A DNA stretch of 64,000 bases from Sandaracinobacteroides sayramensis (lineage in GTDB: Bacteria; Pseudomonadota; Alphaproteobacteria; Sphingomonadales; Sphingomonadaceae), in the NCBI RefSeq assembly GCF_022014495.1, contig NZ_JAKLSQ010000034.1:51747-115746 (forward strand). Direction: 5' to 3'. Of this stretch, positions 54,010 through 62,533 are shown one piece after another (the first letter of the stretch is position 1; the number at the start of each line of letters is the position of its first letter). Both the position numbers and the translations under genes were made by a program. Below the pieces are notes generated by a model. That model had not been told where the DNA came from. It did no database searches and worked only from the letters and a program-made list of their open reading frames with translations.

Positions 54010-54534
54010 ATGAAGCCCGACCATCCCGCGATGCGCGCCTTCATGGGCCACAGGGCCATGTTGACGGACTATGCCGCGAAGGTGACCGGCGACCGCGCCG
54101 TGGCGGACGACATCATCCAGCAGGCCTGGATCGCCCTTGCCGAGAGCGACGACCGGCCGCAGATTCGCGAGCCGCTCGGCTATCTGCGCACGATGGTGCG
54201 CAACCTCGCCATAGACCATCTGCGGCGCAAGGCGCGCGAGGGGCGGCTGGCGGGGGCGGACATGGAAACGGCGACCCGCACCGTCGCCGACGCCGGCGCT
54301 TCCCCGGAGATGGCGCTGGCGGGCCGCCGCGATCTCGCCTGCGTGATGGGGGTGCTGCAGCAATTGCCGGAACGCCAGAGGCTGGCGGTGGAGCTCTATT
54401 GCTTCGGCGGGCACAAGCTGCGGGAGGTGGCGCTGCGCCTTGGAATATCGGTGTCGCTGGTGCACCTGCTGGTGTCCGAGGGGCTCGCGGCCTGCGCCGG
54501 GCGCTGCGGTCTCGACAGGGGGCGGCGCCGGTGA
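54010..54534 (+). CDS. FecI-like ECF sigma factor
   Basis: A 174-residue sigma factor with region 2 (YAAKVTGDRAVADDIIQQAWIAL, PLGYLRTMVRNLAIDHLRRKAR) and region 4 (LQQLPERQRLAVELYCFGG, LRLGISVSLVHLLVSEGLAAC). It is followed by FecR, an STN-bearing TonB receptor and TonB, the classical cell-surface-signalling order. The ECF promoter-like blocks at 54548 and 55658 are its probable targets. ATG 54010 fits the family length. Confidence 0.92.
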   Translation: MKPDHPAMRAFMGHRAMLTDYAAKVTGDRAVADDIIQQAWIALAESDDRPQIREPLGYLRTMVRNLAIDHLRRKAREGRLAGADMETATRTVADAGASPEMALAGRRDLACVMGVLQQLPERQRLAVELYCFGGHKLREVALRLGISVSLVHLLVSEGLAACAGRCGLDRGRRR

Positions 54535-54547
54535 GAGGAGCCGTCTT

Positions 54548-54575
54548 GAAAAAACCCCGCGCCCGCGCGTCTCAC
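54548..54575 (+). promoter_or_regulatory. ECF-sigma promoter-like block before fecR
   Basis: A GAAAAA element starts at 54548 and CGTCTCAC ends at 54575, with GC-rich spacer, total 28 bp. The block at 55658-55685 has the same two elements at the same spacing. It lies 46 bp before the fecR start, between sigma and anti-sigma genes. Confidence 0.7.
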
Positions 54576-54621
54576 GCATATGAGGTCTTCGCGCTTCCCT
54601 TTTCGCCGACAGGGGCTGCCC

Positions 54622-55599
54622 ATGGACGCTGATACGCCAACGAACGGGCGCGATGTGCATCTGCAGGCGTCGGACTGGCTGATCCGCCTGCGCGAAGCGC
54701 CGGGCGACGCGGCGTTGCAGGAGAGGTTCGAGGCCTGGCTGGACGAGGATCCGCTGCATGTGCAGGCCTGGGCTTCGGTTTCGGACCTGTTCGAGTTCAT
54801 GCAGGAGGCGCGGCCCGCTGTTTCAACCGCCTGGCCGGCTCCTCCGCGCACGCGGCCCCGGCGGAAATGGCTTGGGATTCCGGGCCGTCGTGGGCGCGCG
54901 CCATTGCTGGCTGGCATGGCCGCCGCGCTGCTGGCCATCTGGCTCGCGCCCGGCGCCATGCTCCACCTGCGTTCGGATCATGTGACGCAAGCCGGGGAGA
55001 CGGCGGCGTTCAGCCTTCCGGACGGCAGCAGCGTTCGGATCGGGCCCAAAAGCGCCATCGCCATCGACCATGGCAAGGGCGGGCGCACGGTGCGCCTGCT
55101 GGCCGGGCAGGCCTGGTTCGATGTCCGCCACGATCCGGCGGCGCCTTTCCGTGTGGAAGCCGGCACGGTGCGGACAACAGTGCTGGGCACCAGCTTCGAC
55201 GTCCGGCGGGTGGGCGCCTCGACCTATGTGTCCGTTGCGCGGGGGCGCGTCCGGGTGGAGGAGAAGGACGACGCCTTCGCCGCGCGGGAGCTGGGGGCCG
55301 GCCAATGGCTGCGGATCGACCCCGGCGATCCGATGCAGGCCGGGGTGGAGAATCCGGCGCTGCTGGGCGGCTGGCGCGACGGAAGCCTGATCGTGCGGGA
55401 CAGGCCGATCGCCGACGTGATCGAGGAACTGCGCCCCTGGTATGGCGGGCGAATCCTGCTGCTGTCGCCCGATCTTGGCCGGAGGCGGGTCGATGGGGTC
55501 TATGATGCGCGCGATCCGGCGCGGGCGCTGGCGGCGCTGGCCGAGCAGACCGGCGCACGGCTCCACCGGCTGACGCCCTGGCTGATCGTCATCGCCTGA
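54622..55599 (+). CDS. FecR-type transmembrane anti-sigma regulator
   Basis: A 325-residue protein with a cytosolic DUF4880-like sigma-binding segment (DWLIRLREAPGDAALQERFEAWL, about residues 15-60), one membrane helix (LLAGMAAALLAIWLA, about 95-115), a periplasmic FecR domain (AGETAAFSLPDGSSVRIGP, VRTTVLGTSFDVR) and a C-terminal STN-like module (IADVIEELRPWYGGRILLL). It holds or activates the ECF sigma factor encoded just upstream. ATG 54622, with AGGGG before it, was preferred to a 14-codon longer version. Confidence 0.92.
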   Translation: MDADTPTNGRDVHLQASDWLIRLREAPGDAALQERFEAWLDEDPLHVQAWASVSDLFEFMQEARPAVSTAWPAPPRTRPRRKWLGIPGRRGRAPLLAGMAAALLAIWLAPGAMLHLRSDHVTQAGETAAFSLPDGSSVRIGPKSAIAIDHGKGGRTVRLLAGQAWFDVRHDPAAPFRVEAGTVRTTVLGTSFDVRRVGASTYVSVARGRVRVEEKDDAFAARELGAGQWLRIDPGDPMQAGVENPALLGGWRDGSLIVRDRPIADVIEELRPWYGGRILLLSPDLGRRRVDGVYDARDPARALAALAEQTGARLHRLTPWLIVIA

Positions 55600-55657
55600 T
55601 TTGCCGCTTTTTTCCGTTGGATAGCGGCCTGTAGCGGGCACGCACGAAAAAAATCCT

Positions 55658-55685
55658 GAAAAACACGCCGCCCGGCTCGTCTCAC
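55658..55685 (+). promoter_or_regulatory. ECF-sigma promoter-like block before the TonB receptor gene
   Basis: GAAAAA at 55658 and CGTCTCAC ending at 55685, total length 28 bp, identical element spacing to the block at 54548-54575; 18 or so of the 28 bases agree. The receptor gene starts 59 bp downstream. Confidence 0.7.
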
Positions 55686-55744
55686 TCGGGTCAAGCAAAA
55701 GATGCTGCTAATTCGCAATAGCATCTTTATGGAGCCATGAAGGG

Positions 55745-58468
55745 ATGTCGTCGATGCGCCGGGAAAGCAGTATCTATGGTCGAACGCGGGCGGTCGTCGC
55801 CGGTGCGCTGCTGGGAACCGCCATGCTGACGGCGGCGGGAGTCGCGGCCCCCGCCGCCGCCCAGGATGCTGGGGCCCGTGCGTTCGACATCCCGGCGCAG
55901 CCGCTCCGCGACGCCATCGTGCTGTTCAGCCGCCAGTCGGGGCTTCAGCTGACGGCGGAGGGCGGGCTGACCGCCGGGCGCATGTCGTCGGCGGTGAAGG
56001 GCGAGCAGCCGCCGGCGGAAGCGCTCGGCCGGCTGCTGGCGGGCACGGGGCTGACGTGGCGCTGGCTGGACGGCGGCAGCGTGGTGCTGCAGCCCGCGCC
56101 CGACGCCTCGGACGGCAGCGTGCAGCTCGACACCTTGCGGGTGGAAGGCGCGGGCGCCGCCGCCGGGATCGTCCGGGCCGGAACGGGGGAGGGCGGAGAC
56201 CCCGACCCCTTCGCCATCTTCCGCGACCCGCGCCCGGTCGTCACCGTGAACCGGCAGAGGCTGGACAGAATCCCGCAGACCTCGCCCGCCGACATGTTCA
56301 ACGGCCTGACCGGCGTGCAGATGGGCAACGCCAGCCTCTCCTCCAGCTTCGATCCGAATGTGCGCGGCCTTCAGGGCCATGGGCGGGTGAAGGTGCTGCT
56401 GGATGGAACCGACACCAGCCAGGCCAGCCGCGTCACCTATGCCGGCAACCGCACGCACAATTATGTCGATCCCGACTTCGTGGCCGGAATCGATGTGGAA
56501 AAGGGGCCGGGGCTGGAAAGCGGCGGCCTGGGCGGGACGATTTCGATGCGGACCTTCAACGCCGCCGACATCATCACCGACGACAGCCGCCAGTGGGGCG
56601 TGCGCGTGCGCGGCACGCTGGGGGACAACAGCGGAACCAGCAATGAGACATCCCGGTGCCAATATGTGCGCACCTTCGACAACGGCGACCCCAGCCGCAC
56701 CACCTTGCTGAACAATCTCAACAGCACCACGGCCGAGCGCTGCAAATCCGGCGCCGTGATCGAGGTGCCCGCCTCAAGGTGGAATCCCGCCTACAGCGAC
56801 ACCTATGGCTTCATTCCCTTCCGGGCCGATGCGGATGTGCCGTCGGTCAACGCTTCGGGCAGCCTCATCGCCGCCTACCGTCCGTCCGACGGTTTCGATG
56901 TGGTGGCCGGCTATTCGAAGCGCCAGTCGGGCAATTACAGCGCTGGGCGCAACGGGGTGGTGGACCGCGACTATCCCTCGAACGGCGGTTTCTACCACGA
57001 CGGCTCGGCGAAGGACAGTTTCTCCTACTGGCAGCCCGGCCAGGAGATCTACGGCACCTTCACCGACAGCCAGAGCGTGCTCGCTAAGGCGCGCGCCGCC
57101 TTCGGGGACCACAGCCTGCTGGCGAAGTTCAACCATTTCGAAAGCCGCTATGTCCAGCACGCCAACACCGGCGCGCAGGTCGCCCCCGGCGTGCTGGATT
57201 TCTTCCCGCCCGCCAGCCGCACCCAGCAGCAGCGCTACGGCCTCGACTACGCCTGGCAGCCGGACAATGACTGGATCGGCCTCAGGGCGGACCTCTGGAA
57301 GGCCGACACGCGGGAGAAGCTCTATCTGGGGGAATTCGCCGCCAGCGAGACGCCGCAGAATGTGAAGACGAAGAGCTTCGGTTTCGGCCTGAGCAACACG
57401 AGCTATATCCCCCTGTTCACCCGCCAGCTCACCTTGAAGATCGGCGGCCAGTACAAGCAGGAAAGCCTGGAGAGCGACACCGAGGTGAACGGGCTGGAAA
57501 CCCGGCTCTACGGGCTGTTCCTGTCGGGAAGCCTTCCGGTCGTGGAGTGGATCACGCTGGATGGCGGCCTGCGCTACGACCATTACAAGGCGACGCTCGA
57601 TCCCGAGCAAAGCTATCGCTTCGCCGAGGACAACAGCGACGGCGGCACCAGCTTCCACGCCGGCATCACCCTGCAGCCGGCCGAGCCGCTGCAGTTCTTC
57701 GTCCGCCACGCGGAGGGCTGGCGGGCGCCGAGCGCGCGGGAAAACACGCTGAACAACTGCAACGGCGGCGCGGAACCCTATCAGACGCGGCCGAACGGCC
57801 CCATCTATTACCGCTGCGTGCAGGGGCTGATGAAGCCCGAGCGCTCGCGCAGCTTCGAATTCGGAACCAATCTGATGTTCGAGAACCTGCTGGAACGAGG
57901 CGACCGGCTGGGAATCCGACTGAGCCGCTTCAACAACAATATCCGGGACTATATCTTCGGCTCCGGCACCAGCGTGCTGCCGCTGATGAACATCGAGCGG
58001 GCCATTTTCGTCGGCTATGAAGTCTCGGTCTCCTATGACGCCGGCTGGGTGTTCGCCGATTACGGCTATACCAACAACGACCGCGTGGAGTTCTGCGGCA
58101 CCACCTACCCGACCAGCACCCTGCCGCCCGCAGGCTGCGTCGGCGCCGGTGGCTGGGGCGATCTCTTCTCGCAATATGTGCCGGCGACGCACCGGCACAA
58201 CGGCACGCTCGGTGTGCGGCTGCTCGACCGCAAGCTGACCGTCGGCGGCAATGCGACCCTGGTGCGCGGCACCGGCTGGGATTTCGACGGCATGCGCCGC
58301 TACGAAGTCTATGACCTGTTCGCCAGCTACGAACATGGGCCGCTGACCTTCGGGCTGAGCGCCGAGAATATCGGCGACCGCTATTATTTCGAAGCCGGGA
58401 CCGGCGCCGCCTGGCCGCTCCCGGCGCCCGGCCGCATGGTGCGCGGCACGCTCACCTTCCATTACTGA
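55745..58468 (+). CDS. TonB-dependent receptor with STN signalling domain (heme/siderophore type)
   Basis: A 907-residue outer-membrane transducer-receptor. Signal peptide (ending about residue 40), STN domain (FDIPAQPLRDAIVLFSRQSGL, about 45-100), an about 50-residue linker, plug with NRQRLDRIPQTSPADMFNG and VRGLQGHGRVKVLLDGTD and DFVAGIDVEKGPGLESGGLGG, and a barrel ending LTFHY. The plug style and barrel motif HAEGWRAPSAREN recall heme/hemoglobin receptors, but no heme-specific His motif is certain. As the STN receptor of the adjacent FecI/FecR pair, it both imports and signals. Confidence 0.9.
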   Translation: MSSMRRESSIYGRTRAVVAGALLGTAMLTAAGVAAPAAAQDAGARAFDIPAQPLRDAIVLFSRQSGLQLTAEGGLTAGRMSSAVKGEQPPAEALGRLLAGTGLTWRWLDGGSVVLQPAPDASDGSVQLDTLRVEGAGAAAGIVRAGTGEGGDPDPFAIFRDPRPVVTVNRQRLDRIPQTSPADMFNGLTGVQMGNASLSSSFDPNVRGLQGHGRVKVLLDGTDTSQASRVTYAGNRTHNYVDPDFVAGIDVEKGPGLESGGLGGTISMRTFNAADIITDDSRQWGVRVRGTLGDNSGTSNETSRCQYVRTFDNGDPSRTTLLNNLNSTTAERCKSGAVIEVPASRWNPAYSDTYGFIPFRADADVPSVNASGSLIAAYRPSDGFDVVAGYSKRQSGNYSAGRNGVVDRDYPSNGGFYHDGSAKDSFSYWQPGQEIYGTFTDSQSVLAKARAAFGDHSLLAKFNHFESRYVQHANTGAQVAPGVLDFFPPASRTQQQRYGLDYAWQPDNDWIGLRADLWKADTREKLYLGEFAASETPQNVKTKSFGFGLSNTSYIPLFTRQLTLKIGGQYKQESLESDTEVNGLETRLYGLFLSGSLPVVEWITLDGGLRYDHYKATLDPEQSYRFAEDNSDGGTSFHAGITLQPAEPLQFFVRHAEGWRAPSARENTLNNCNGGAEPYQTRPNGPIYYRCVQGLMKPERSRSFEFGTNLMFENLLERGDRLGIRLSRFNNNIRDYIFGSGTSVLPLMNIERAIFVGYEVSVSYDAGWVFADYGYTNNDRVEFCGTTYPTSTLPPAGCVGAGGWGDLFSQYVPATHRHNGTLGVRLLDRKLTVGGNATLVRGTGWDFDGMRRYEVYDLFASYEHGPLTFGLSAENIGDRYYFEAGTGAAWPLPAPGRMVRGTLTFHY

Positions 58469-58504
58469 TCCCCGGATGGGCGGCCGGGCGGAAACGGGGA
58501 TGCG

Positions 58505-59305
58505 ATGCGGCAGATGTTGAGGGCAGCCCCGGCGCCGGAGATGCAGCCCGCGAGGACGGCGACGGGCGAAGCGCCGCCCGCCGTGGCGGAGTTCCAGCCC
58601 TACACCCCCGGCACCGGCTACAGCGGCCAGCCGCTCGACTGGCGCATCCGGCTGAAAGGGGCGGGCGGAACCGCGCTGATCCTGGCGCTGTTCCTGGGCG
58701 GCGGCTTGCTGACATGGCGGGTGGCGCATCCGCCCGTCGAGCCGGCGCCGTCGCCGCTGGTGGTGGAATTGCTGGCGCCTTCCTCTCCGCCCGAACCGGC
58801 GCAGGAGGTGCCGGAAGGCCCGCAGCAGGTGGAGCGGGAGCAGCGCCGGCCGGAGGTGCAGGACGAGCCGCCGCCCGAAATCCGGCCGCCCACGCGCGCC
58901 GAGAGCGCCACCCCGCTGCCGCAGGCCGCGCGGCCTTCGGAAACCGCCGAGGCGGTGCCGGAGACCACCGCCCCCGCTGCCATCCACGCGCAGCCGGCCG
59001 CCCGGCTGTCGAGCGACGCCGAAGCGACATGGGAGGCCCGGCTGCTGGCGCATCTGGGCAAATATCGCCGCTATCCGGGCGCCGCGCGCGCCCGGCGCGA
59101 GGAGGGCGTGGCCTATGTCCGCTTTCGGATGAACCGGCAGGGGCAATTGCTGTCCGTGGAGATCGCGCGCTCGTCGGGCTCCCCGCTGCTGGATCGGGCG
59201 GCGCTCGACACCGTCCGCCGCGCCCAGCCGTTTCCACCCATCCCGGACGACAGGCCGGATACGCTGGAACTGTCGGTGCCGATCGAATTCTTCGTCCGCC
59301 GCTGA
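58505..59305 (+). CDS. Energy transducer TonB
   Basis: A 266-residue TonB: a cytosolic N-terminus of about 55 residues (longer than in E. coli), a membrane helix (TALILALFLGGGLLTWRVA), a Pro/Glu-rich periplasmic linker (about 80-160), and the TonB-C domain with YPGAARARREEGVAYVRFRM and SSGSPLLDRAALDTVRRAQ. It lies 36 bp after the receptor gene and probably serves it. Confidence 0.92.
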   Translation: MRQMLRAAPAPEMQPARTATGEAPPAVAEFQPYTPGTGYSGQPLDWRIRLKGAGGTALILALFLGGGLLTWRVAHPPVEPAPSPLVVELLAPSSPPEPAQEVPEGPQQVEREQRRPEVQDEPPPEIRPPTRAESATPLPQAARPSETAEAVPETTAPAAIHAQPAARLSSDAEATWEARLLAHLGKYRRYPGAARARREEGVAYVRFRMNRQGQLLSVEIARSSGSPLLDRAALDTVRRAQPFPPIPDDRPDTLELSVPIEFFVRR

Positions 59306-59333
59306 GGGCGGCATGGCGCCGCGATCCGGGCCC

Positions 59334-60275
59334 TCAGCTCATCAGCACGACACCGCCGGCCAGATGGCGGACCCTGAGGTTCAGCAGTTGCTGCATCTGC
59401 GCCACGGCGTCGTCGATGCGGTCGGTGTGGAACACCGCGTTCACCGGCAGGGTGCCGGTCGAGGCGTTGGTAAGGACGATCCGCCCCGGTCGATAGAGAT
59501 TGAGCTGTTCCACCACCTCGGACAGCGGGGCGCCCTCGAACACCAGAAGCCCATGCCGCCAGGCAGTCGCCTTATGGGCGTCGATCCGGTTGTGGCGGAC
59601 GCTGCCGTCCGTCATCAGCGTCATCTGCTCGTTGGCGCGGAGCGTGACCGGCGCGTCGCCGCCCCGGCATTCCACTTCGCCGCCGACGCAGGCGATGCGC
59701 ACCCCGTCCGCCATCGTCTGCACATTGAACTGCGCCGTGCTGGCGGCCGCCCGCAGGCGTCCGGCCACCACCCGGAAGGGCCGGTGCAGGTCGGCGGCGT
59801 TGACGAAGGCCTCGCCCGTCACCAGGTCGATGCCCCGGTCGCCGTCGATCAGCGACAGCGCCGTGCGGGAGTTCATCTCCACCTTGACTCCGGCAGCGGG
59901 CGCGAAGGCGAAGCGCTCGCCCACCGCCGTGCGGTGATCGGCCGTCAGTTCCGCATAGGTGGGCCAGAGGCCGAACGGAGGCCGGGTGGCCCCGATCATC
60001 GCCACGGCGAGCGCCGCGGTGGCGCCGCCGGCGAGCACCGCGCGGCGGCTGACGGCGGGCGGCTTGCGGCTGCGGCTGGCCACTTGCGCGAAGCTGCGCA
60101 CGCCGGCCACTTCGCGGAACGCGGCTTCATGCGCCGGGCTGGTCGTGCGCCACTGTTCCAGCCGCGCGGCATCCTCCCGGGTCGCTTCTCCAGACGTCAG
60201 GCACACCAGCCAGTCCGCCGCCTCGACCAGCAAGGCGTCGTCGATATCGTCCTGACGAATCTGACGATTCGTCAT
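59334..60275 (-). CDS. FecR-type anti-sigma regulator of the right-hand (Vre-like) system
   Basis: A 313-residue protein with the N-terminal DUF4880 segment (EAADWLVCLTSGEATREDAARLEQW), a helix around RRAVLAGGATAALAVAMIGA (about 90-110), a FecR domain (YAELTADHRTAVGERFAFA) and a C-terminal STN-like module (FEGAPLSEVVEQLNLY). It is the last gene of a minus-strand operon TonB / STN protein / ECF sigma / FecR, 61 bp after the sigma gene. By analogy with VreR it controls the upstream sigma. Confidence 0.92.
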   Translation of the reverse strand: MTNRQIRQDDIDDALLVEAADWLVCLTSGEATREDAARLEQWRTTSPAHEAAFREVAGVRSFAQVASRSRKPPAVSRRAVLAGGATAALAVAMIGATRPPFGLWPTYAELTADHRTAVGERFAFAPAAGVKVEMNSRTALSLIDGDRGIDLVTGEAFVNAADLHRPFRVVAGRLRAAASTAQFNVQTMADGVRIACVGGEVECRGGDAPVTLRANEQMTLMTDGSVRHNRIDAHKATAWRHGLLVFEGAPLSEVVEQLNLYRPGRIVLTNASTGTLPVNAVFHTDRIDDAVAQMQQLLNLRVRHLAGGVVLMS

Positions 60276-60336
60276 GCGCGCAGCCTGTCCATGTCGGGGA
60301 AACGCACCGGCATCGGCATCCTCAATACAGCCCTTT

Positions 60337-60879
60337 CTATCTGGTAGACACGCGAGCGGCTCGCTCTGCGAAAGGATTTTTTCGCCGCGAGCGGCGCGCG
60401 CAGTGCAGAATGGCGTTGCGCAGGTCGATCTGGATCATCCGGACGCTGACTCCATAATGCTCCGCCAGTTCCCTGTGGCCCATCGTTCCCGAGAAGCTTT
60501 CGAGGAATATATGGCGCTGGCGCGGCGTCAGTTCCTCCAGCACTTTCCAGACATGGGCGAGTTCGCTTCTGGCGATCGCCACCCGCTCCGGGCCGGGGGC
60601 GTCGTCGGCGACCTTCAAGATATCCTCTATGTCCCGGTCGCCCAGCGCCCGGCGCTGCCGGGCGTTGAGGGTGGAGGCCATGTTGATCGCCGCGCGGTAG
60701 AGATAGGCGTCCTGGTCGGCGACCGGTGCTTCGTCGTGCACGTCGTTCAGCTTCAGCCAGGTCTCGTGCAGCGCCTCGCCCGCCAGTTCCTGCGAGCCGA
60801 GGCGCGCCGCCAGCCGGTCGCGCAGCTGCGTGTAGCGGGCGACGAGCGACGCCTTCAGGTCGGCGCGGGTTGCGCTCAT
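60337..60879 (-). CDS. ECF sigma factor of the right-hand (Vre-like) system
   Basis: A 180-residue sigma factor: region 2 with QELAGEALHETWLKLND and DAYLYRAAINMASTLNARQRR, region 4 with LEELTPRQRHIFLESFSG and LAEHYGVSVRMIQIDLRNAILHC. It overlaps the STN-protein gene by four bases and precedes fecR. Its targets could include the adjacent operon and the secretion gene at the right edge. No GAAAAA-N-CGTCTCAC block is visible before either, so its promoter specificity probably differs from the first system. Confidence 0.92.
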   Translation of the reverse strand: MSATRADLKASLVARYTQLRDRLAARLGSQELAGEALHETWLKLNDVHDEAPVADQDAYLYRAAINMASTLNARQRRALGDRDIEDILKVADDAPGPERVAIARSELAHVWKVLEELTPRQRHIFLESFSGTMGHRELAEHYGVSVRMIQIDLRNAILHCARRSRRKNPFAERAARVSTR

Positions 60880-61697
60880 CGGCGGAGCCCCGGACCATTT
60901 TGCCCCGGACCATTCTGCAAGGCGCCACCGCGCGCCGGCCGGTCGCTGAGGCTGTCCGCTTCCACCTCGAAGCGCATCGTCTCCACCAGCCCGTCGGGCG
61001 GCGGCAGGCTGATGGTCTGGCCCAGCAGAAGCGTCCGAACCCGCTCGTCCCAGTCCGGCTCGGCACTCGGGCGGAGGAAGGCGAGGCCGCCGATCCGCCC
61101 GTCCGGCTCGACGGTGACGGCGATCTCGATCCGGAACCTCCGGCCTTCATAGGCGCCGTCCTGCTTCAGCCGCTCGAAGATCTCCCTTTGCACCCGCAGC
61201 GCATAATGGCTGAACAGGCTGCGGTCCGGCTTGCCGACCAGGCGGGGCGCCCGCACCTCCGCCATGTCGAGGCGAAGCGCCGGCCTGCCTTCGGCCTTGC
61301 CCGCGGTCGGCGGCGGTGCCGGGCTGCCGTCCTTCGCGAAAATGATCGCGGAGGCCGGGCCTGTGAAACGCGCCGTCAGCCCCGTTCCCTCCAGCAGCTG
61401 CCGCAGGGCGACCGGCGCGGGCAGCACGCCCTCCACTGCGGCGGAACGGCGGTTGCCGGCGAGGCTTTGCGGGTAGATGATGTTCACGCCGCTCAGCCGC
61501 GCGAACCTCGCCAGCGCCGCCGCGACGGGCTGGGAGGGAATGCTGTAATGCCGCTCGCCATCGTCCACCGCCGGTGGCGAGGCTGCGGGCTGCGCGCCGG
61601 CAGTCGCCGGTGGGAGAAGCAGCATCGCCGTGACGACAGCAAGCCAGGGGTTGCCCCGGCAAGCGCTGCTGGAAGAAATCCGCGCAACCGCCTTCAT
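60876..61697 (-). CDS. Periplasmic STN-domain protein with TonB-C-like domain (VreA-like)
   Basis: A 273-residue exported protein. Signal peptide with a Leu/Pro core (LAVVTAMLLLPPATAGAQ), STN domain (HYSIPSQPVAAALARFARLSG, LRQLLEGTGLTARFTGP, about 48-115), then a domain resembling TonB-C (VQREIFERLKQDGAYEGRRF, IAVTVEPDGRIGGLAFLRPS). There is no beta-barrel, unlike ordinary STN receptors. This layout and the order STN-sigma-FecR match VreA-VreI-VreR (PUMA3) of P. aeruginosa. It could relay an envelope signal to FecR without a barrel of its own. It overlaps both neighbours by four bases. Confidence 0.85.
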   Translation of the reverse strand: MKAVARISSSSACRGNPWLAVVTAMLLLPPATAGAQPAASPPAVDDGERHYSIPSQPVAAALARFARLSGVNIIYPQSLAGNRRSAAVEGVLPAPVALRQLLEGTGLTARFTGPASAIIFAKDGSPAPPPTAGKAEGRPALRLDMAEVRAPRLVGKPDRSLFSHYALRVQREIFERLKQDGAYEGRRFRIEIAVTVEPDGRIGGLAFLRPSAEPDWDERVRTLLLGQTISLPPPDGLVETMRFEVEADSLSDRPARGGALQNGPGQNGPGLRR

Positions 61698-62353
61698 CCC
61701 AGCCGGAAGCTGACAGGCAGGATGATGTCGAGCTGGCCGGGCCAGCTTTGCGGGAAAGGTGGAAGCGGCTGCGCGCGCAGGACCGCGGCGACGGCTTCGC
61801 GGTCTATGTCGGCGACTCCGGAGCTTTCCCCCACCCAGGCCTTCAGCACCTTGCCGTCGTGCGTCATCTCGAAATGCAGCATGACGACTCCTTCGCGTCC
61901 GCCCTCGCGTGCGGAAGCCGGATAGAGGCGGTAGCGGGCCAGATGCGATTCCAGGCGCTGCCTGTAGGCCAGCACTTCGGCGCTTGGCAGTTCGGCCATG
62001 GCGCGCGAATCGGCGCGGGTCTCCGCGGCCAGACGCGGCAACCGGGATTCGGGGCCGGCGGCGGCGCTGCTGACAGGCTGCCGATCGCCTTCGCCGCCCC
62101 TGTCCACCGGCGGTGCCCGTTGTGGAATCGGCTCCATGGCCTCCTGGTCGCGGGCGGCCTGGCGCTCGCTTGCCATGTCTTCTCGGTCGAGCGGGATCAG
62201 CTCCACCACCAGCACCGAGCCTTCGTTGCCGCCCAGAGGGTCTTTGAGAGGCGTGCCCTCCTTCCACGCCGTCAGCAGCGCGAGGCCCGCCGCGAGGTGC
62301 AGGGAGAGCGACAGGAATCCGCCCAGGAACCGCTCTGGCAACAGCCGCCTCAT
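61694..62353 (-). CDS. Energy transducer TonB of the right-hand system
   Basis: A 219-residue TonB: a short cytosolic start (MRRLLPERF), membrane helix (LSLHLAAGLALLTAW), a charged linker with few prolines, and the TonB-C domain (YRLYPASAREGGREGVVMLHF, WVGESSGVADIDREAVAAVL). It is first in the minus-strand operon. The linker (about 75 residues) is short. It probably energises an outer-membrane partner or the STN protein. Confidence 0.9.
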   Translation of the reverse strand: MRRLLPERFLGGFLSLSLHLAAGLALLTAWKEGTPLKDPLGGNEGSVLVVELIPLDREDMASERQAARDQEAMEPIPQRAPPVDRGGEGDRQPVSSAAAGPESRLPRLAAETRADSRAMAELPSAEVLAYRQRLESHLARYRLYPASAREGGREGVVMLHFEMTHDGKVLKAWVGESSGVADIDREAVAAVLRAQPLPPFPQSWPGQLDIILPVSFRLG

Positions 62354-62372
62354 CGCGCTGGAGTCACCCCTT

Positions 62373-62424
62373 TGTCATCAAAATGCTCCGCCCGTAAGCG
62401 GCGTTTGGCGCGTTTTTGATGACA
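62373..62424. promoter_or_regulatory. Perfect 11-bp inverted repeat in the divergent tonB-araC region
   Basis: TGTCATCAAAA (62373-62383) and TTTTGATGACA (62414-62424) face each other over 30 bp between the tonB-led operon (leftward) and the AraC regulator gene (rightward). This is a good candidate for a divergent operator or a transcript hairpin. The AraC protein could bind here. Confidence 0.55.
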
Positions 62425-62533
62425 GTTTCCGCGATGCGGCGATGTGGCCGGAAAAGGGCGCGGCAAAAAAAACGCCGGAAGCGAAAAAGTCGTTTCGTTC
62501 GATTTCGCGGCGCTGGTCTTCAGTTCGAGGACC

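Noticed and set aside
56774..59314. Open frame of 846 codons on the minus strand
   Set aside because: Antisense shadow of the TonB receptor and TonB genes.
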